From: Enoplolaimus lenunculus
Lineage: Eukaryota > Nematoda > Enoplea > Enoplida > Thoracostomopsidae
Direction of reading: 5' to 3'
Length of the DNA: 64,000 nucleotides
Assembly (NCBI GenBank): GCA_030248215.1
Contig: JASANG010001161.1
Coordinates: forward strand, 62,001-126,000
How positions within the stretch are numbered: the first letter of the stretch is position 1; each line of letters begins with the position of its first letter. Position numbers and translations under genes: made by a program. The notes under the pieces were generated by a model, which worked only from the letters and a program-made list of their open reading frames with translations, was not told the DNA's origin and searched no databases. Shown piece by piece: positions 23,201-37,308 of this stretch.

Positions 23201-26200
23201 AAAAGTAACATGAGCCTAAAATGCTGTCCGCAACACTCAGTCGATCTACTCGCGACCATTACTTATACAGTACTGTTTTTTCGCTGAATTAGCAACCGAC
23301 TAACCAGACTACTTTTGAAAACTGATACAAAATTAAAATAGTCGTCCATCTGCCGACAGATTCCAACTTTAAGTTTGAGGCAAAACTTTCAAAAGCGACA
23401 AAAATTAATTCCCTGACAACTGGTCCATGATGGCGACCACCCAATCCGCCGTGCACCCGCTCGACAGCGTAGCTCACGCCAGTTCTATTGCTCTGGTCCT
23501 GCAAACTGCAATCAGCAACAAAACCTTTTGCACAACATCAAACAATTTTTACGTTAAGTTGGCCAATATTAGCCAAGTGACCAGAACGCATATTAAGCAA
23601 ACGCTCTTATAAGAGCCATTCGAGTCATCAGTAGTGGATCCAGAAACTTTTAACAGGGGGATGTATGAGATAAGCGAGCGAGAAGTCAAACAGTATATTA
23701 ATGGTAATCCTTAATACAAAATCTCGGATTCTGATCCCTGTTGGGGGTGGGGGTGAAGGTCGGGGCTGAGCCTATTTCGGGGCGCCCTTTACTTGCTTTG
23801 AGCATTAATGAGAGGATACAATATTTTGTCGTTTATTATATAATAAAGAGTATTTGGTGTCGTTTTTTGGTTGTGAGGGGTCGTCCTTTTTCCGGTTCGT
23901 TGAAGGGGTGCGTCCACTTTTTACCCTGTTCGTTGAGGGGGTGCGTCCACTTTTTACCCTGTTCGTTGAGGGGGTGCGTCCACTTTTTAGCGGTTCGTTG
24001 AAGGGGGCACGCGTGTATAACCAGGGTTTCATCTACGGAAGGGGTATCACTTAAATGTAAAAGTTGTTTTGGGAGCGAGTGTAAAGACCCAGGAAGCTGT
24101 GTTGATCTCAAGGATCCAGCAGGTTATTCAAACGCCTATAAAAGTGTCGTTTATGTCGTTTCTTCACACATTTTATCCAAATGTATCCCCTCTGTCGTTG
24201 TATACATTCTTGCTGAAGGGGCACTGATATCGTCCGATAAATCCGTATTAAGGGCTCATCAAGAGACGTTAGCCTATCCGAAATAGACAGGGGCCAGTGT
24301 GGATTTTAGCATTTTTCGGTTGGGGGACGGTTATTAAATGCTAGGCCCATATTCTCAAATGCATATACCACTTAGAACCGTATTCTCAAATGCGTATATC
24401 ACCTATCATCAGTTAGCGATATGTTTTCAACCTGACGAACTTTTGCCATTGCTGATTTCACAATATGTACAGAAGTAGGGCAAATCAAACGCGAACCGAG
24501 TGCTGAATTTCGTCCGTCACCATGAGCTGGTTCCAAAGATACTGCACCTACCACCAACTCGTGATAGATACTGCACACATTTGAGAATACGGGTTTTAGC
24601 TAAAAGTCGCGCAACCTGAGAATTTTTTAAATTTAAAATTGTTTAACTTTTCAAATATTTTCAAACTTTTAAAATAATTTAATTTCAAATTTAATGTTTG
24701 CGAGTACCCAGTACATACGTAGCCAAAATTTGATTTCGGAAAGCTACACCAAAGCCTCTGGTAAATGATTTTTTACTACAAGCTTAAATAGCGAGAAAAC
24801 TTAACATCCAGCAAGTTATTCTAAAGCCTGCATAGTTTTTTGGGTATATCGAGATTAGATTGAATATACTTGGTTATTTCGCTTTTATAGTCTCTAATGG
24901 CCCAGGTACAATGATTGTTCTAATACCACGGTAAATTTTAAAATTTAAATAATTTAATTTAATTTGCTATACAAGCGCATATATTCTACACTTATTTAAA
25001 TATCGAATCAAAGAGAGCGAGAAGCCAAACACAATTTTAGCATTAAATCCACCAAATGAAATTTTGGTTTCAAAAATTTGCCAGGATGATTAGCAGTAGC
25101 GAACACTGATTTGACTTAAACAGTAATCAAAACAAAAACGCGAGAAAATGTGGGGGTGTAGGGCTCTGAGTGAAACAACCAAAAACATCACCAAACGCGA
25201 GTGTTTGCAGCAAAAGGTTCACCCCAGAAATTTGGCTAAAAACTGTTCCCCCCACGGGCTCGTGTGCCTCGTGAGAGTTAAATTTTCGAGGGTCGCATTA
25301 ATCAATCGTTTGAACGTAGCTGTCATCAGGGGTCGGTATTGCACTGAGGGATATATATCAATAAAATATTTACACGGAGAGCAAGACACTTTTACAAGGT
25401 TTAGAGTAACCTGCTGGATTGTGGAGTTCAAAAATAATTGTTCCTTGGTTCACTACGATGTCGCTCACAAGAAACTTTACAACGATGCTTTTGTGCCCTC
25501 TCGAAATGGTATCCTTGCTGTGACCCTGTTGATTGTCAATTTTCAACAAAAAAAAATGGTCCAAATGCCGGTTGAACCATACGCCGGTACTTTAAAGCAT
25601 TTGAGTCAAAAAAAATTTGAGCTTCATTCTAAGGACAGCGGGTGACAGTTGAAATGATGGAAGACTTGAATCGTCGACACTGAATAAACGCTGAGGTTTA
25701 TCTGGTACCCATAACGTGTCCGCTTTTAAAGTCGTCAAAATTGGCTATTTTTTACTGAACCCCCCCACCTTTGGCTTAGACAGTACCACCGCAAGGGTAT
25801 CCGCGCCTTCCCTTCAACTTGTGAGATGGGGCCACTCTCAACGTATCATCCATGACCACAGCAGCTATTCCAAAAACGGGAGGGCACATAAGCGGGGCGC
25901 AACAAATAATCATGCAAGAAATCTCGCGATCGAAGTGACTCCGCAGCCAAACACGCGTGGATAACGGGACGGTTGAACTGAATTCGACCGAAGGCACAAA
26001 ATGTTTTGAACTCAAATCGCTGATTGGGTTAGTCGGTGCTCCAAGGCTCCAAGGTACCCGAGAGCCACTTAGAGAGGTGTGGGTAATTGGTAGCTACGGC
26101 AGCGAACTAAGGCTTAAAATTACTAAGGTGAGACTCTGAGATGAGATAAGATTGAATTAAGCTCACCGCATAGTGTAAGTAGATAGGTCTTGTAACTTTC

Positions 26201-29200
26201 CTACGAGTGAATTACGACCAAACAATTTTAGTACAGTTTGTCGTTTCGGATTTATATACAGAGTCCATATTCTCAGCTGTAGGCTGAACTTAATATCACC
26301 AGCTGGTCGTAGGTCTTGTAACTTGTGGAGCCGAAGAGGCAGAACCGAAGCAGCCCCCCCACATACCATCGATTGGGGGGTCCCACTCCAAACACGATCC
26401 CCCTCCCTATAGATTTTAAACTAAAAATTTGAAAAATATTTTGATCATCGCAAGGGGGCGTTCACCCTGGAATTTTGGCGATACCCCCATGCACCCAAGC
26501 CCGGTGCGGCACTGCGGAGAGGAAAGGAAAAAATTATTGAATCTTTGCACAATTTTTTATTCCGTAGCCAAAAATGAAGTTTTATGGCACAATCATCCGT
26601 TTTCGATTTGTGTCTACGAATTGTTTGAAAACTTTTTGAATTGGTAACTCAAGAACCCGAGGTTAAACTGAACGCCGCTCCCTTTCAAACTCAATCATCA
26701 TTACCCCCCCCCATCGGTAGGTTAACTCTAAACCGGTCTCTTTAGATGGCAACTGCTACGGAATCAACAACCTCATCAATGACGCAGATCGACAAATAGC
26801 TGTCCATCGGGTATGACTTGGAAAGGGGGTGTAGTCCACTTTGGATCCGCCCCCTATCCAATTGCCCCCGTCTCAACTGTCTCAAGATTTGCGATCTTAC
26901 CTATTATCGCTTCCAATTCCACTTGAAGTCCGCGGATAGATTTTCGGTTTCGTCACTTTTGTATACGGAGATGCTATGACGTCATGATGACGTGTTTCAA
27001 CTGAAACTCCCGAACGATTGTGGTCAATTAAACAGGGCCCTTCAAGGACTTCTGGCTTGTCGTTTGGCACTATGATCCCTGAATCGTGACCTAGAATGGA
27101 TCATTTATTAGCGTTTATTTGATACTAGTCGTAGTCAACATTTTAAATTACATATCGTTGACGTTACAGCTTTATTAATATAGATTACACTCAAAATAAT
27201 AATTTCTGATATTTAAGAAAACGTTTCTTTCGTTTAAGAAATATAATTAGCAAGGTGCACTTGAAAAGTATTTCTATTATAACAGAAGTTTTAAAAAAAG
27301 TTTTGAAATAAAGTCGGGAAAATAAACGTTTTCCAGTATTTTTAGAAAAATTGTTTTAAGTATCAGAAAAACTTTTCAGATTTGCCACAGAATTTATTTT
27401 TATGAATAAATTCAGAAATACTTTTTGTGTGTAGCTAACGAATTATTTAAAACATTTTACCTGAATCATAACCGGATGAAGATTGTCTTCTGGTAACTGG
27501 TTCAGCATGAGAAGCACCTGATCCTTTGGGTTGTGATGGTTTCGATCGTGGAAGCTTAGCGGAACTTCCTGATGTATCTGCAACGGCTTTGGAATAATTT
27601 CGTAGGCGTCGACTTGGAGACCTCAAAAATTGCATCATCAAATTTGATGATGGCGGTTTTGCGCCAAACCCATTGGCTTCTTCGATCGAGGCATTTGTCG
27701 GATTAAATTCAGTAGATGAGCTAGCTAGTTTTGCCGCCAATTTTCGTTGCGATTTTGGCGGTAATGTAGCTGTAGCTAAGTTTGGCGCGCAAATTGTTGC
27801 TGGCACAGTAGCTAGGGTTGGTGTGCAAATTTCTGCTGCTGCGGTTGCAAGGTTTGGCGGGCAAATTGCCGGATCTATGACTGTGGCAGCGGTTGCCGAT
27901 GCTAATCCTGGTTGCGTTGGAGTGTTTGGCCCGTATGACGTTTCTTTCTGACCAGATATTACTACGCTTGCTTGAGTTAAGTGAGAAATATGACTTGGTG
28001 AGGTTAGTGACTTTAGTTTAGAACTATGTTTAGGCGATTGAAATAATCCAAGGCATTTTGTAGCAGCCGCACAAGGACCTTTAGGGTTAGATTTCAAACT
28101 GCCCTCATGATTCGATCTGGAACCCTCAAAATTATCCTGTTCCAGTGTCAAAACATGGCCAGAGGGCGGAACAGGAACAGGACGATTCATTGAAGTGTCC
28201 TGAACTGGCGCTGATTTGATAAGTTTAGGTCTCATCGTTGGCGAAATGTGTGCCGCAATAAATTTACTCACAATTCCATTTCCGATTTTGATTCCGGTTG
28301 TCTTTGAGCTCAATTCTTTGTGTTCCGCGTTGCGAAGTTGTCGGTGAATCGCTCCATTTGGTGTAGAAATAGATCCTTTTGACTGTTCGGCGCTGTGGGT
28401 TCCTTTGACAGGTTTCATTTTAGAAGACCGTGAGCCCCAACCACGTTTGGTTGGTATAATTATCGCAGTTGGTGCCACGTTATTTATTGGTGATAATTTC
28501 GATCCATTTGTACTAAAACCGTTGTCAAAATCTGATTGGTTACTTTGCCGCTGTTGTGATGACGTGTTCAATTTTAACTGGTCAACGGTTTCTGGTTTAA
28601 ATGACGTGTCGAACGCTGATTGGTTGCCTTCTGCAGTATTCATTTTAGAGCATAAATCATGCCTATCGTGAAGAGATACTGATCTTGGTTTTGAAGTTTC
28701 GCTCCAATTTTCGTATTTCTGTATCTGCAACGATTGATGTCTTGGTGTTTTTGCAATACATTTCAGTTTGTCTTGCCATATTTTGTGTCGTGTTTGGCTT
28801 TGATATTCACGTGGAGATGCTGACGTGGCGCCATTTATAGACGGAGCCGGGATTTTGCTTGCTGTTACCTTCGCCGTTGACTCATCTTTAGCCTGTTTAC
28901 TCGATTCTGCTGTCGTTTTGCGGATACCAGCTGCGATAATTTGGGATATTTGTTGCGCTAGGTCAGCTGGGACTTGCCTTGAGTCGACCGGACTTGTATA
29001 CCGCAACGGTTTATGAATGCCAGATTTGTCGGATTTAAGATGACGTGGCGTATCGGGTGATGTATTTCGCCGTCCATTTGGTTGCGATATGCAGTGGTCT
29101 GGGTTTTGTGTCCAACTTTTATTTATCTTTTGTTTCCCATATTCGTTTGGCGTTTGCTTTTTATTTTTGTTTGGATTTTGCTTAGAATTTTCGGCTGAAT

Positions 29201-32200
29201 TTTGCTTCCAAATTTTGTCTAGATTTTGCTCCGATTTTTCATCTGGAATTTGCGTCGAATTTTCGTCTGGACTTTGTTTTCTCTCAGATTTGGTTGAGCG
29301 AACCGGTTGTTGGTCTAAATAATTTTCTCTATAGACTATTGAGCTGACCTGCGTTCGGTTATCTTCCGTAGTCGTAATAGGCGGTTTCGTCTGTTGAGGA
29401 TGGTCGGATTTCGTTCGTCTTGAATTGCTTATTTTTTTATTTGATCCAAGTTGTTCTCTTCGAGAATTTCCAAATGATTCTTGCTTTCCCTTCAAACAGT
29501 TTCCACCTTGTGTTCCATCCGTGTTGTTGAGCAGCGTAGCAGGATTTAGAGTTTGAGCATTGTCAGTGTTGTTTCTCGATTTCCCTTCATTTCTGCTGTT
29601 GGTGTCTTCGTTACGCTGTTCGCTATGTTTGATTGTCTCTTTTGACACATTCTTTTCGTTGTGTTCTTTTCTATCATGCGCATAATCTTTTGCACCTGTT
29701 CGCGTTGAGTATTTGTCAAATTCAATCTTGTCGATTACTTTTGATTCCAATTCTATTTGCAACTGTCTTTGTTCACAAATATCGTTCAAATTTTGTTGTC
29801 TTTGATTTGTCGTTATGCTTTCTGGATCGTTTAGCGTTCGTGTCTTTTCTTCCTGAGATTTTAGCTCCTGTTTACATTGCACCGGAGGTTTTACCTCCTG
29901 TTCCTGATTTCGCATTTGATGGCGATTCGGTTTCGGTTTCCAATTCCACTCCTGTTGTTGAATGTGTTTCTGTTGACGCGACTCGCGTTGATGATTTTGC
30001 TCACGGTCATGAATCCACTCCTGCTTCTTATTCCACTCGTGTTCCGTTTTCCCTTCGTGTTGGTGACTCCACTCTTGTTGATGTTTCCACTCTTGTTGTG
30101 GAGTCAACTCATGTTGCTGAGTCCGCTCACGTTCTCGACTCCACTCCTGTTGCTGGTTCCATTGTTGTTGCTTACTCCACTCCTGTTCTTGACTCCACTC
30201 CTGTTGACAACCCCACTCCTGCTGTTCGTGATCGATCCGTTTTCGTTCTTCTTTCAGTGCAATCACTAGGTCATGTGACCGAACCGAAGTGACCGATGCT
30301 GCCATTGCTCTCTTCAAGTCAACATCTGTCCTCAAAGCATTATCAAAACTATCGCTACTTAAGCTAGTCGCACTACTACTTCGCCGTATACTTGATGCAG
30401 TACTTGTGATAGAAGTCACTGATGTACAACGTTCTTGTTGATTATTTCCACGATATTTCTTGTTTTCAGCCGGTTCGTTCAGCGAAAATGTTTCTTTCAA
30501 CGATTTTAAATCGTCTGATATACTCCATTGTGGTAGAATTTGGCTTAGTTCTCGCATATTATTGTGTTCAGCGGGTGTACTTTGCTGAAACGTACTGTGA
30601 TCCCGTTGGTTGTTGTCAGGTTTGCTGTGATTCCATTGGCTGGCAGTGGTCGGTTGGTGCTCCGCGGTCAAATATAATTGGTTCGTTTCTTTGTGTTTCC
30701 TTTTGTTGTTACTATCTGGTGTGTTCAGTTCGTTGCTTCTCGAATCTAATTGATCAATTAGTATTGTTTGATCTAAAGTCGATTCCCATTGCCTGTTCAC
30801 ATCTTCCTTTCTCGCATCCAATTGGTCAATTAATTTTCCTTGAATCTGATTGGCTACTTGCTCACAAAACGCTTGTGATTCAGCGAATGCGTTTTCAATT
30901 TGTCGAACAAATTCAAACGAATCCGATGTCGATACTGTACTACAATCGTTCATAGTTGCAGATTTTGACTCAGATTTCGATTGTTCCAAGCTTTCCGGGC
31001 CTGATTTGCTATCCCCTATAGAGCAACTTTGAAGCATCACATCAAATTGGTGAGATTGTGTTGAACGTGTTGTTGTTGTTGTTGTTGTTTCTGAACGTAT
31101 ATCTTCTTCAACTTCTATAATATCTTCGAGATATCTTGTGCGATCCGGCGGATATAAACAGTCGTCGGTTTCAGGCAACAAAGGCTTTTCATTTGAACAT
31201 TTAATTCCCTAAAATTAAATTTAAACAAATTTTAAAAATCAAATTTGAAAAATTGTCGGGAGATTTTTTGCTTATTTCACCCCGACTCACGTCTGCCGAA
31301 ACCGGGGTGTCCGGATTTTTGTTGTCAACTGGAAATTTAAAATATAGCTTGAGCTCGAGCAATGATCATATTCGAATTTGTGTGGTATGTTTTACCCAGC
31401 GGAAATATTGAACCAGATTAAATCAGGCTTTTTGTGCCTTTCAATTTAGCAGTTTTTTAACCAGCGGTTATATCATCGGACCATGTAAAGATCAGTGCGA
31501 AACACGTTTTTCTGCACGACTGCAATAGAGTAAGCTTAAGCTTTACGTAAATTTATTTGTATATGTTTAGACTTAGGCTTGTGTATAGCGCTTAAGTATA
31601 TATAAGGTCTTTTTTCGCTTAGGCTTAGGTTTAGGAACAGGCCCGTGGCCAGGTCAGTTTGCTAGGGGGGGTTAAAATTTTTCAGGATGGGCATTCAAGG
31701 GTTTTTAATAACTTGCAAGCAAGGTTGAAAATTTTAGGGCCAAAAATTTTCCACGAGGGGCTGAGCCCCCCCCCCCATTGGCTACAGGCCCGCTTAGGAA
31801 TATGCTAATACTACTGTTACGGCCCTGATTTATGTATTTGCCATATAATCACTAATAGGGACGCATACAGAATGAAAGTACAAGAATTTTTTTCTGAAAT
31901 TTCTGAATAATCGAGAAAACAGACACTTTTACCACAGGATGATCAGTAAAATTGAAAAATCTCGCAACGCTGGGGCACAAACAAAATTCATCTGCCAATT
32001 CTTATTTGGATTTTTATTTTTCATGTTCGCAATAATATGAACGATATCATTGGATTTACAGAGCACTAAAATTTGAGGTACTGTAGTGACCCGAACAAGA
32101 GGGGGGAGTAAAAGGAGGGAGGTCCCAATTTTAAGCGCCAACCAATAGGAGTCCGTATCCCTAATAATAGTCTGTAAGCTGGTAGAGTTCCTAAACCCTA

Positions 32201-35200
32201 ATTAGAGTCCATAAATGTCAATTATCTCTAATAGAGTCAATAAATGTCGATTATTCGTAATTGCAGTGCAAAAATGACTCCAGGGCCAAATCAAGTTGAG
32301 GTCGAAACATTAAAGCATACTTAAGTTTTGAAAGTACATTCTTAACTATAACCTTGCATTATCGTTCAAACTTTTGATTCAATACAAATAAAAATATAAC
32401 CCAACTAATAGTTGCAATAGCAAACAATTCATAGTTCCAACAGGAACTAAATTTTGCCGGAACATGTTTCAAATATTTAATTGATTATGAATAATTTGCA
32501 CAAAACCGTAAAAATTGCGATTCCTACATCTTCAAATTGCATTAACAGGAAAAAGAACAGGAATTGAACTTTTTTTAAAAATTCCGGTTGAACCTTGCGG
32601 GATATATATCAGTAACAAAGGGTGGCGGACGGCGGGTAAAAGTAAATAACAGTGCGTAACCGAATAACAGGGGGTACCCCCTGGAGAGGCCAAATAACCA
32701 TCAGTCTCAACCCCTTATTCCGGTCGCCACAGTACGTTTCAATGAATGCGGCATACGGGGCTCAGTCCGTCTGGAAACATTTGCCTCCATAGAAAACTTT
32801 TAACTTTGCTTGTAAATCATTGAAAACCCTTGCATGCCTCTCTTGAAAAAATTTTTTAGCCCTCCCCCCCAGCAAGATGAGCTGGCTACGGGCCTGGCTC
32901 CCGGTCACTTAAACACTAACCTGTCCAGGTTCAAAATCTTCTTCGTTCACTTGAACGCTGGTTTCGACCATTTCCTTTTTCAAATTCAATTTTCCGTTTC
33001 CTTTTTGCTCCAATTTTATTTCTTTTCGATCGACTGTTGCTCGTTTTGCTTTATTTTGCTCTTCTTTTAGCCTCATTTCTCCATAATCCCTGCTTGCATT
33101 TCTCAACAGATGCTTGCAACAATTGTTGCAGCGATTGCTTGCGGTATGTTTTGCATGTTCGCTGCAGCTGTTGCAACTGCACGTAGTAATTGCAGTATTG
33201 CAATTCGGAATTGCACTCTCGCTGCAACTATTGCAGTAACTACACGTAGTATTTGCAGAATTGCAATTATCTGTACGTGTTGCGCCTTCACTGCAACTGC
33301 TGCAATTGCATTTTGCGATTGTAGTATTGCAATTTGCGCTTCGTGTTGCATTTTGTTGCATTGCAATCCATTGCTGTATCATCTCTTGTTTACCAACGTC
33401 AAGTAACCGTTTTGTGCTATTGCTGGGTGCCTCAACATCGCAACTGTTAAGCTGCGAATCGTGCGCGCGGCTGCAGTTTTGCAATTCCAATTCATGCCCA
33501 TTAATACAGTTTGGCAATTGTTGCTGTGTGTATTGTTGCATATTGCATAATTGCAATTGCTGCTGCAATTCATTCGGTTGCACTGCACTACGATTTTGTA
33601 GTTTTTGTTGCGTATACAATTTGCAATTTTCATCCGACTGCAGACTGCAATTAATGCTTTCTAAGGCAGAACTGTTTGTAACCATAGCCGCTGATGGTGT
33701 CGTCGGGTTAGCCCTGGAGCTCAAGGTTGGACTGACTACTGGTCCGGAGTGCATCAATCCCTCAGAGTTGGAACAGGATACCTTGCTATTATAATTCATT
33801 TTGCCGATTTCTCGCCTTCTGTCAGGTTCACAACTCATACCACAAGCTTCTTCTAAACTATAATAATGATGCGGATACTGTTGATTCGCATTAATTGCAC
33901 CTGCAGTCACATTACTTGCTGTCGACTGCATGCAATAATTGCAATTTGCATCGCGTGTAATACACTGTTGCATGCAGGTGCAATTGTGACTCAGTTTGCA
34001 GTGCAGTGTTGAGTTTGCAGCCGGATAGCGTTGAAATTGACTTGGTATGTTGCTGTTCGTTGCACCACAGGCATAAGGACCATCTATCCAATATTCTACA
34101 GGAGTAGCTGTTTTCACCGAGGCCGAGGCTGGGCTTAGGCCTCGCCCCGCTGTCTGTTCGGGTACTAGGCTGAAGTTATGACGCGGCCCTGGCGTGGTAC
34201 AGTCGGATAAAGGCATCTGCGGTACACCAGGCAACTTCTGGTTTGGAACACCGGTTAAAAATCTGGCTAAATCGGCGTGATTAGGTTCACGCGAGCCAGA
34301 TCTGAATTGACAATGATTAGTGGAGTTGACTGAAGTTAACGACGGTTGGGTTGCGGCCGCGTCTTGACGGAACGACGCTGCAAAATGTGACGGGCCTTCG
34401 TTGTCGGTAAGCTCGCAATCACTGAAATTTGAAATTTAAAAAGTTAAAAAAATATTTGATTTTAAATTTTGTAAAATTTGTGCGAACCGAAGTTTAACAA
34501 ATTTGATTTCGAGAGTGAAAAAGTTTAAAAAATATTTGATTTTAAATTTTGTAAAATTTGTGCGAACCGAAGTTTAACAAATTTGATTTCGAGAGTGAAA
34601 AAGTTTAAAAAATATTTGATTTTAAATTTTGTAAAATTTGTGCGAAACGAAGTTTCGCAAATTTGATTTCGAGAGTGAAAAAGTTTAAAAAATATTTGAT
34701 TTTAAATTTTGTAAAATTTGTGCGAAACGAAGTTTCGCAAATTTGATTTCGAGAGTGAAAAAGTTTAAAAAATATTTGATTTTAAATTCTGTAAAAGTTG
34801 TGCGAAACGAAGTTTCGCAAATTTGATTTCGAGAGTGAAAAAGTTTAAAAAATATTTGATTTTAAATTTTGTAAAATTTGTGCGAAACGAAGTTTCGCAA
34901 ATTTGATTTCGAGAGTGAAAAAGTTTAAAAAATGTTTGATTTTAAATTTTGTAAAATTTGTGCGAAACGAAGTTTCACAAATTTGATTTCGACAGTGAAA
35001 AAGTGACGATAAAATGCGATCGCAAATTAAGTTTTTACATTTTTGAAACAATTTTGAACCAAACGAATGGGACGCAGAAAATAAAGAATTAACCCCATAT
35101 GACAGTTCCAAAGGCAAAAAAATATCTGCTTTAAAATATTCAGCTGGCTTTGTAGGGGGTTCCATGTTCCCCGGCAGTTTCAGCTGTCGCAGTTACACTT

Positions 35201-37222
35201 TACCCTACCCCCCGCATAAAATTTGAATACGGTTAAATTACAGTTGCTTGTGTTGTGTTTATTTCGTTATTAATAATTTTGTAATGCAATACGGGACCGT
35301 AGCCAAGGGTGAAAACGACGGGGGCTCAGCCTCATCTAGAAAATTTTGACCACCCTACAAAAATTTCAACTTTACTTGTAAGTCAGCCAAAACCCACACG
35401 CCCCCCCGAAAATTTAGCCACCCAGCACGATGAGCGGCGGCCAAAAAAAAAAACAAAAAACCCCACAACCCCCCCCTCCCACAAAACCCCAAAGCGGGGG
35501 GAAATAAGGGGGTAAAAGGGGCGAATAAAAACTGGGGAGAACCCATAAAAAACAAACCACACCCATATGCTGGGGGTGGGACGAATCATCAAAGGACACC
35601 GCGTTGTAAAAGCACCGTTCTTACCTAACCGGTACACCTCGTGTGCCCAAATATATCACAGTATCGCACGATTGTTCTGAACTCGAAGTGCAATCAGGTT
35701 CCGAAGCGGATCGCATAAACCGTCTTGGACGTCTAAAACCGGAGTTGTGTTCAGTTGAACTCCCGTCCGACGAACCAGGTGCTCCTGTTGAGTCATTTGT
35801 GGTCGCCTGAAACAAGAAGGAGTCATATTGTCAATTATTTATGTCGAGTTCTGAGCACCTATTTGCCGCAGTTGGCATCTGGAACCAAATAGAATAGCAA
35901 TGGTGGGGTTTAAGGGTCAAACCCGTTTCGAGATGAGTCCCGTTTAATACTGAAGCGGCATACCCATCGGGACACACGGAGACATGGTAACTTAGAGAGG
36001 CTGGGAGGCCCCAAACTACTAAAAATATATCCAAGGTTTCAACGAATACTTGTTTCAACAAAGTTTGCCGTATGTGTAAGCATGTGATGCATGTGCAATA
36101 TAGTGCAGTGCACTGTATGTATGCTAGCTGGCAGCATACGGTCAACACATATAGTCGACGAAAAATGCAGTGGGACAGGTGGGCTGCGTGGAGCAGTGGT
36201 AGAGTGTTCGCTTAAGGATCCGCAGGCTGAGAATTCGATCCCCGCTTTAGAGGCCCGATTTTCCAGCTGTTCAGTTAAAAGGGTCTGAAGTCCCGGTTCC
36301 TACCTAGACTGACAGTATGTTTTACGATATTAAACCTTTATCACATGAATATTTTCTGTTTCATCTGAGACCTACTTTTATGCTAGGATTCGAACTCCAG
36401 TGACTAGAGTGGGAGGCGTATGCCATCATCACTCATCTATAGGAGCTTGGCGCTCGAGCCCGAGAGGGCGCTCACGTCTTGTGGTGATTTAGTACTATGT
36501 ATACGTGTTGCAATTGTTAAACACTGTGCGATATATATTATTCAACGTATATACACTGCGCTGAGTTGCCCATAGTCAACTCTATGTGAGAATGGGTTAA
36601 TTTAATATTTAATTAATAATTCAAGTATCACTTTCGGTCCAATACGCTTTCGACGTATTCTAATAATTCTTGCTGCCGTTTGAACGCTATTCAATATATC
36701 AACATAATTGTCAGGATCGTTGCTAATGCATGTCATAACGCAAATCGATTTCGTTGACGACGCACCCGCGGTGTCTTTGAGTAGCTGAGTTAGTTTACTT
36801 TCTCTGAAATTTGAAAATAATTTAAATTGAAAATTATTGAAATCATTTTGAAATTTTAAAAATTAAACAAACGCCTCGTTGCTGTCAAACTTTGGAGTAA
36901 TTTACTACCACTTTATAGTCGGACCCGTAGCCAAGGGGGAGCCAGGGGGGCGCAGCCCCCCTTGGAAAAAATTTAGCTCCCCTAGAATATGTTCAATCTT
37001 GCTTATAAGTCATTGAAAACCTTTAATTCCCCTCCTGAAATTTTTTTATTCCCCGTCCCTAGCAATGTGAGCTGACTACGAGCCTGTTTATAATGCCGTT
37101 GAAATTTTCAGTGAAACGACAAATGTATTAACATTCGCTTTGAAAATTGAAATTAAAAATTCTATTATTTTATAACATTCAGTTCCTATTAGAAATTTAT
37201 GAAAGTAACTGCGTCAAAATCG

Positions 37223-37308
<86 letters not shown>

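Noticed and set aside
22130-23215. CRISPR array
   Set aside because: Eukaryotic context and units with no unique spacers; a plain minisatellite.
29633-30292. 219-codon plus-strand frame
   Set aside because: Antisense shadow of the low-complexity KIF26-like exon 13.
33261-33794. 177-codon plus-strand Cys-rich frame
   Set aside because: Antisense shadow of exon 12, caused by the palindromic TTGCAA hexamer.
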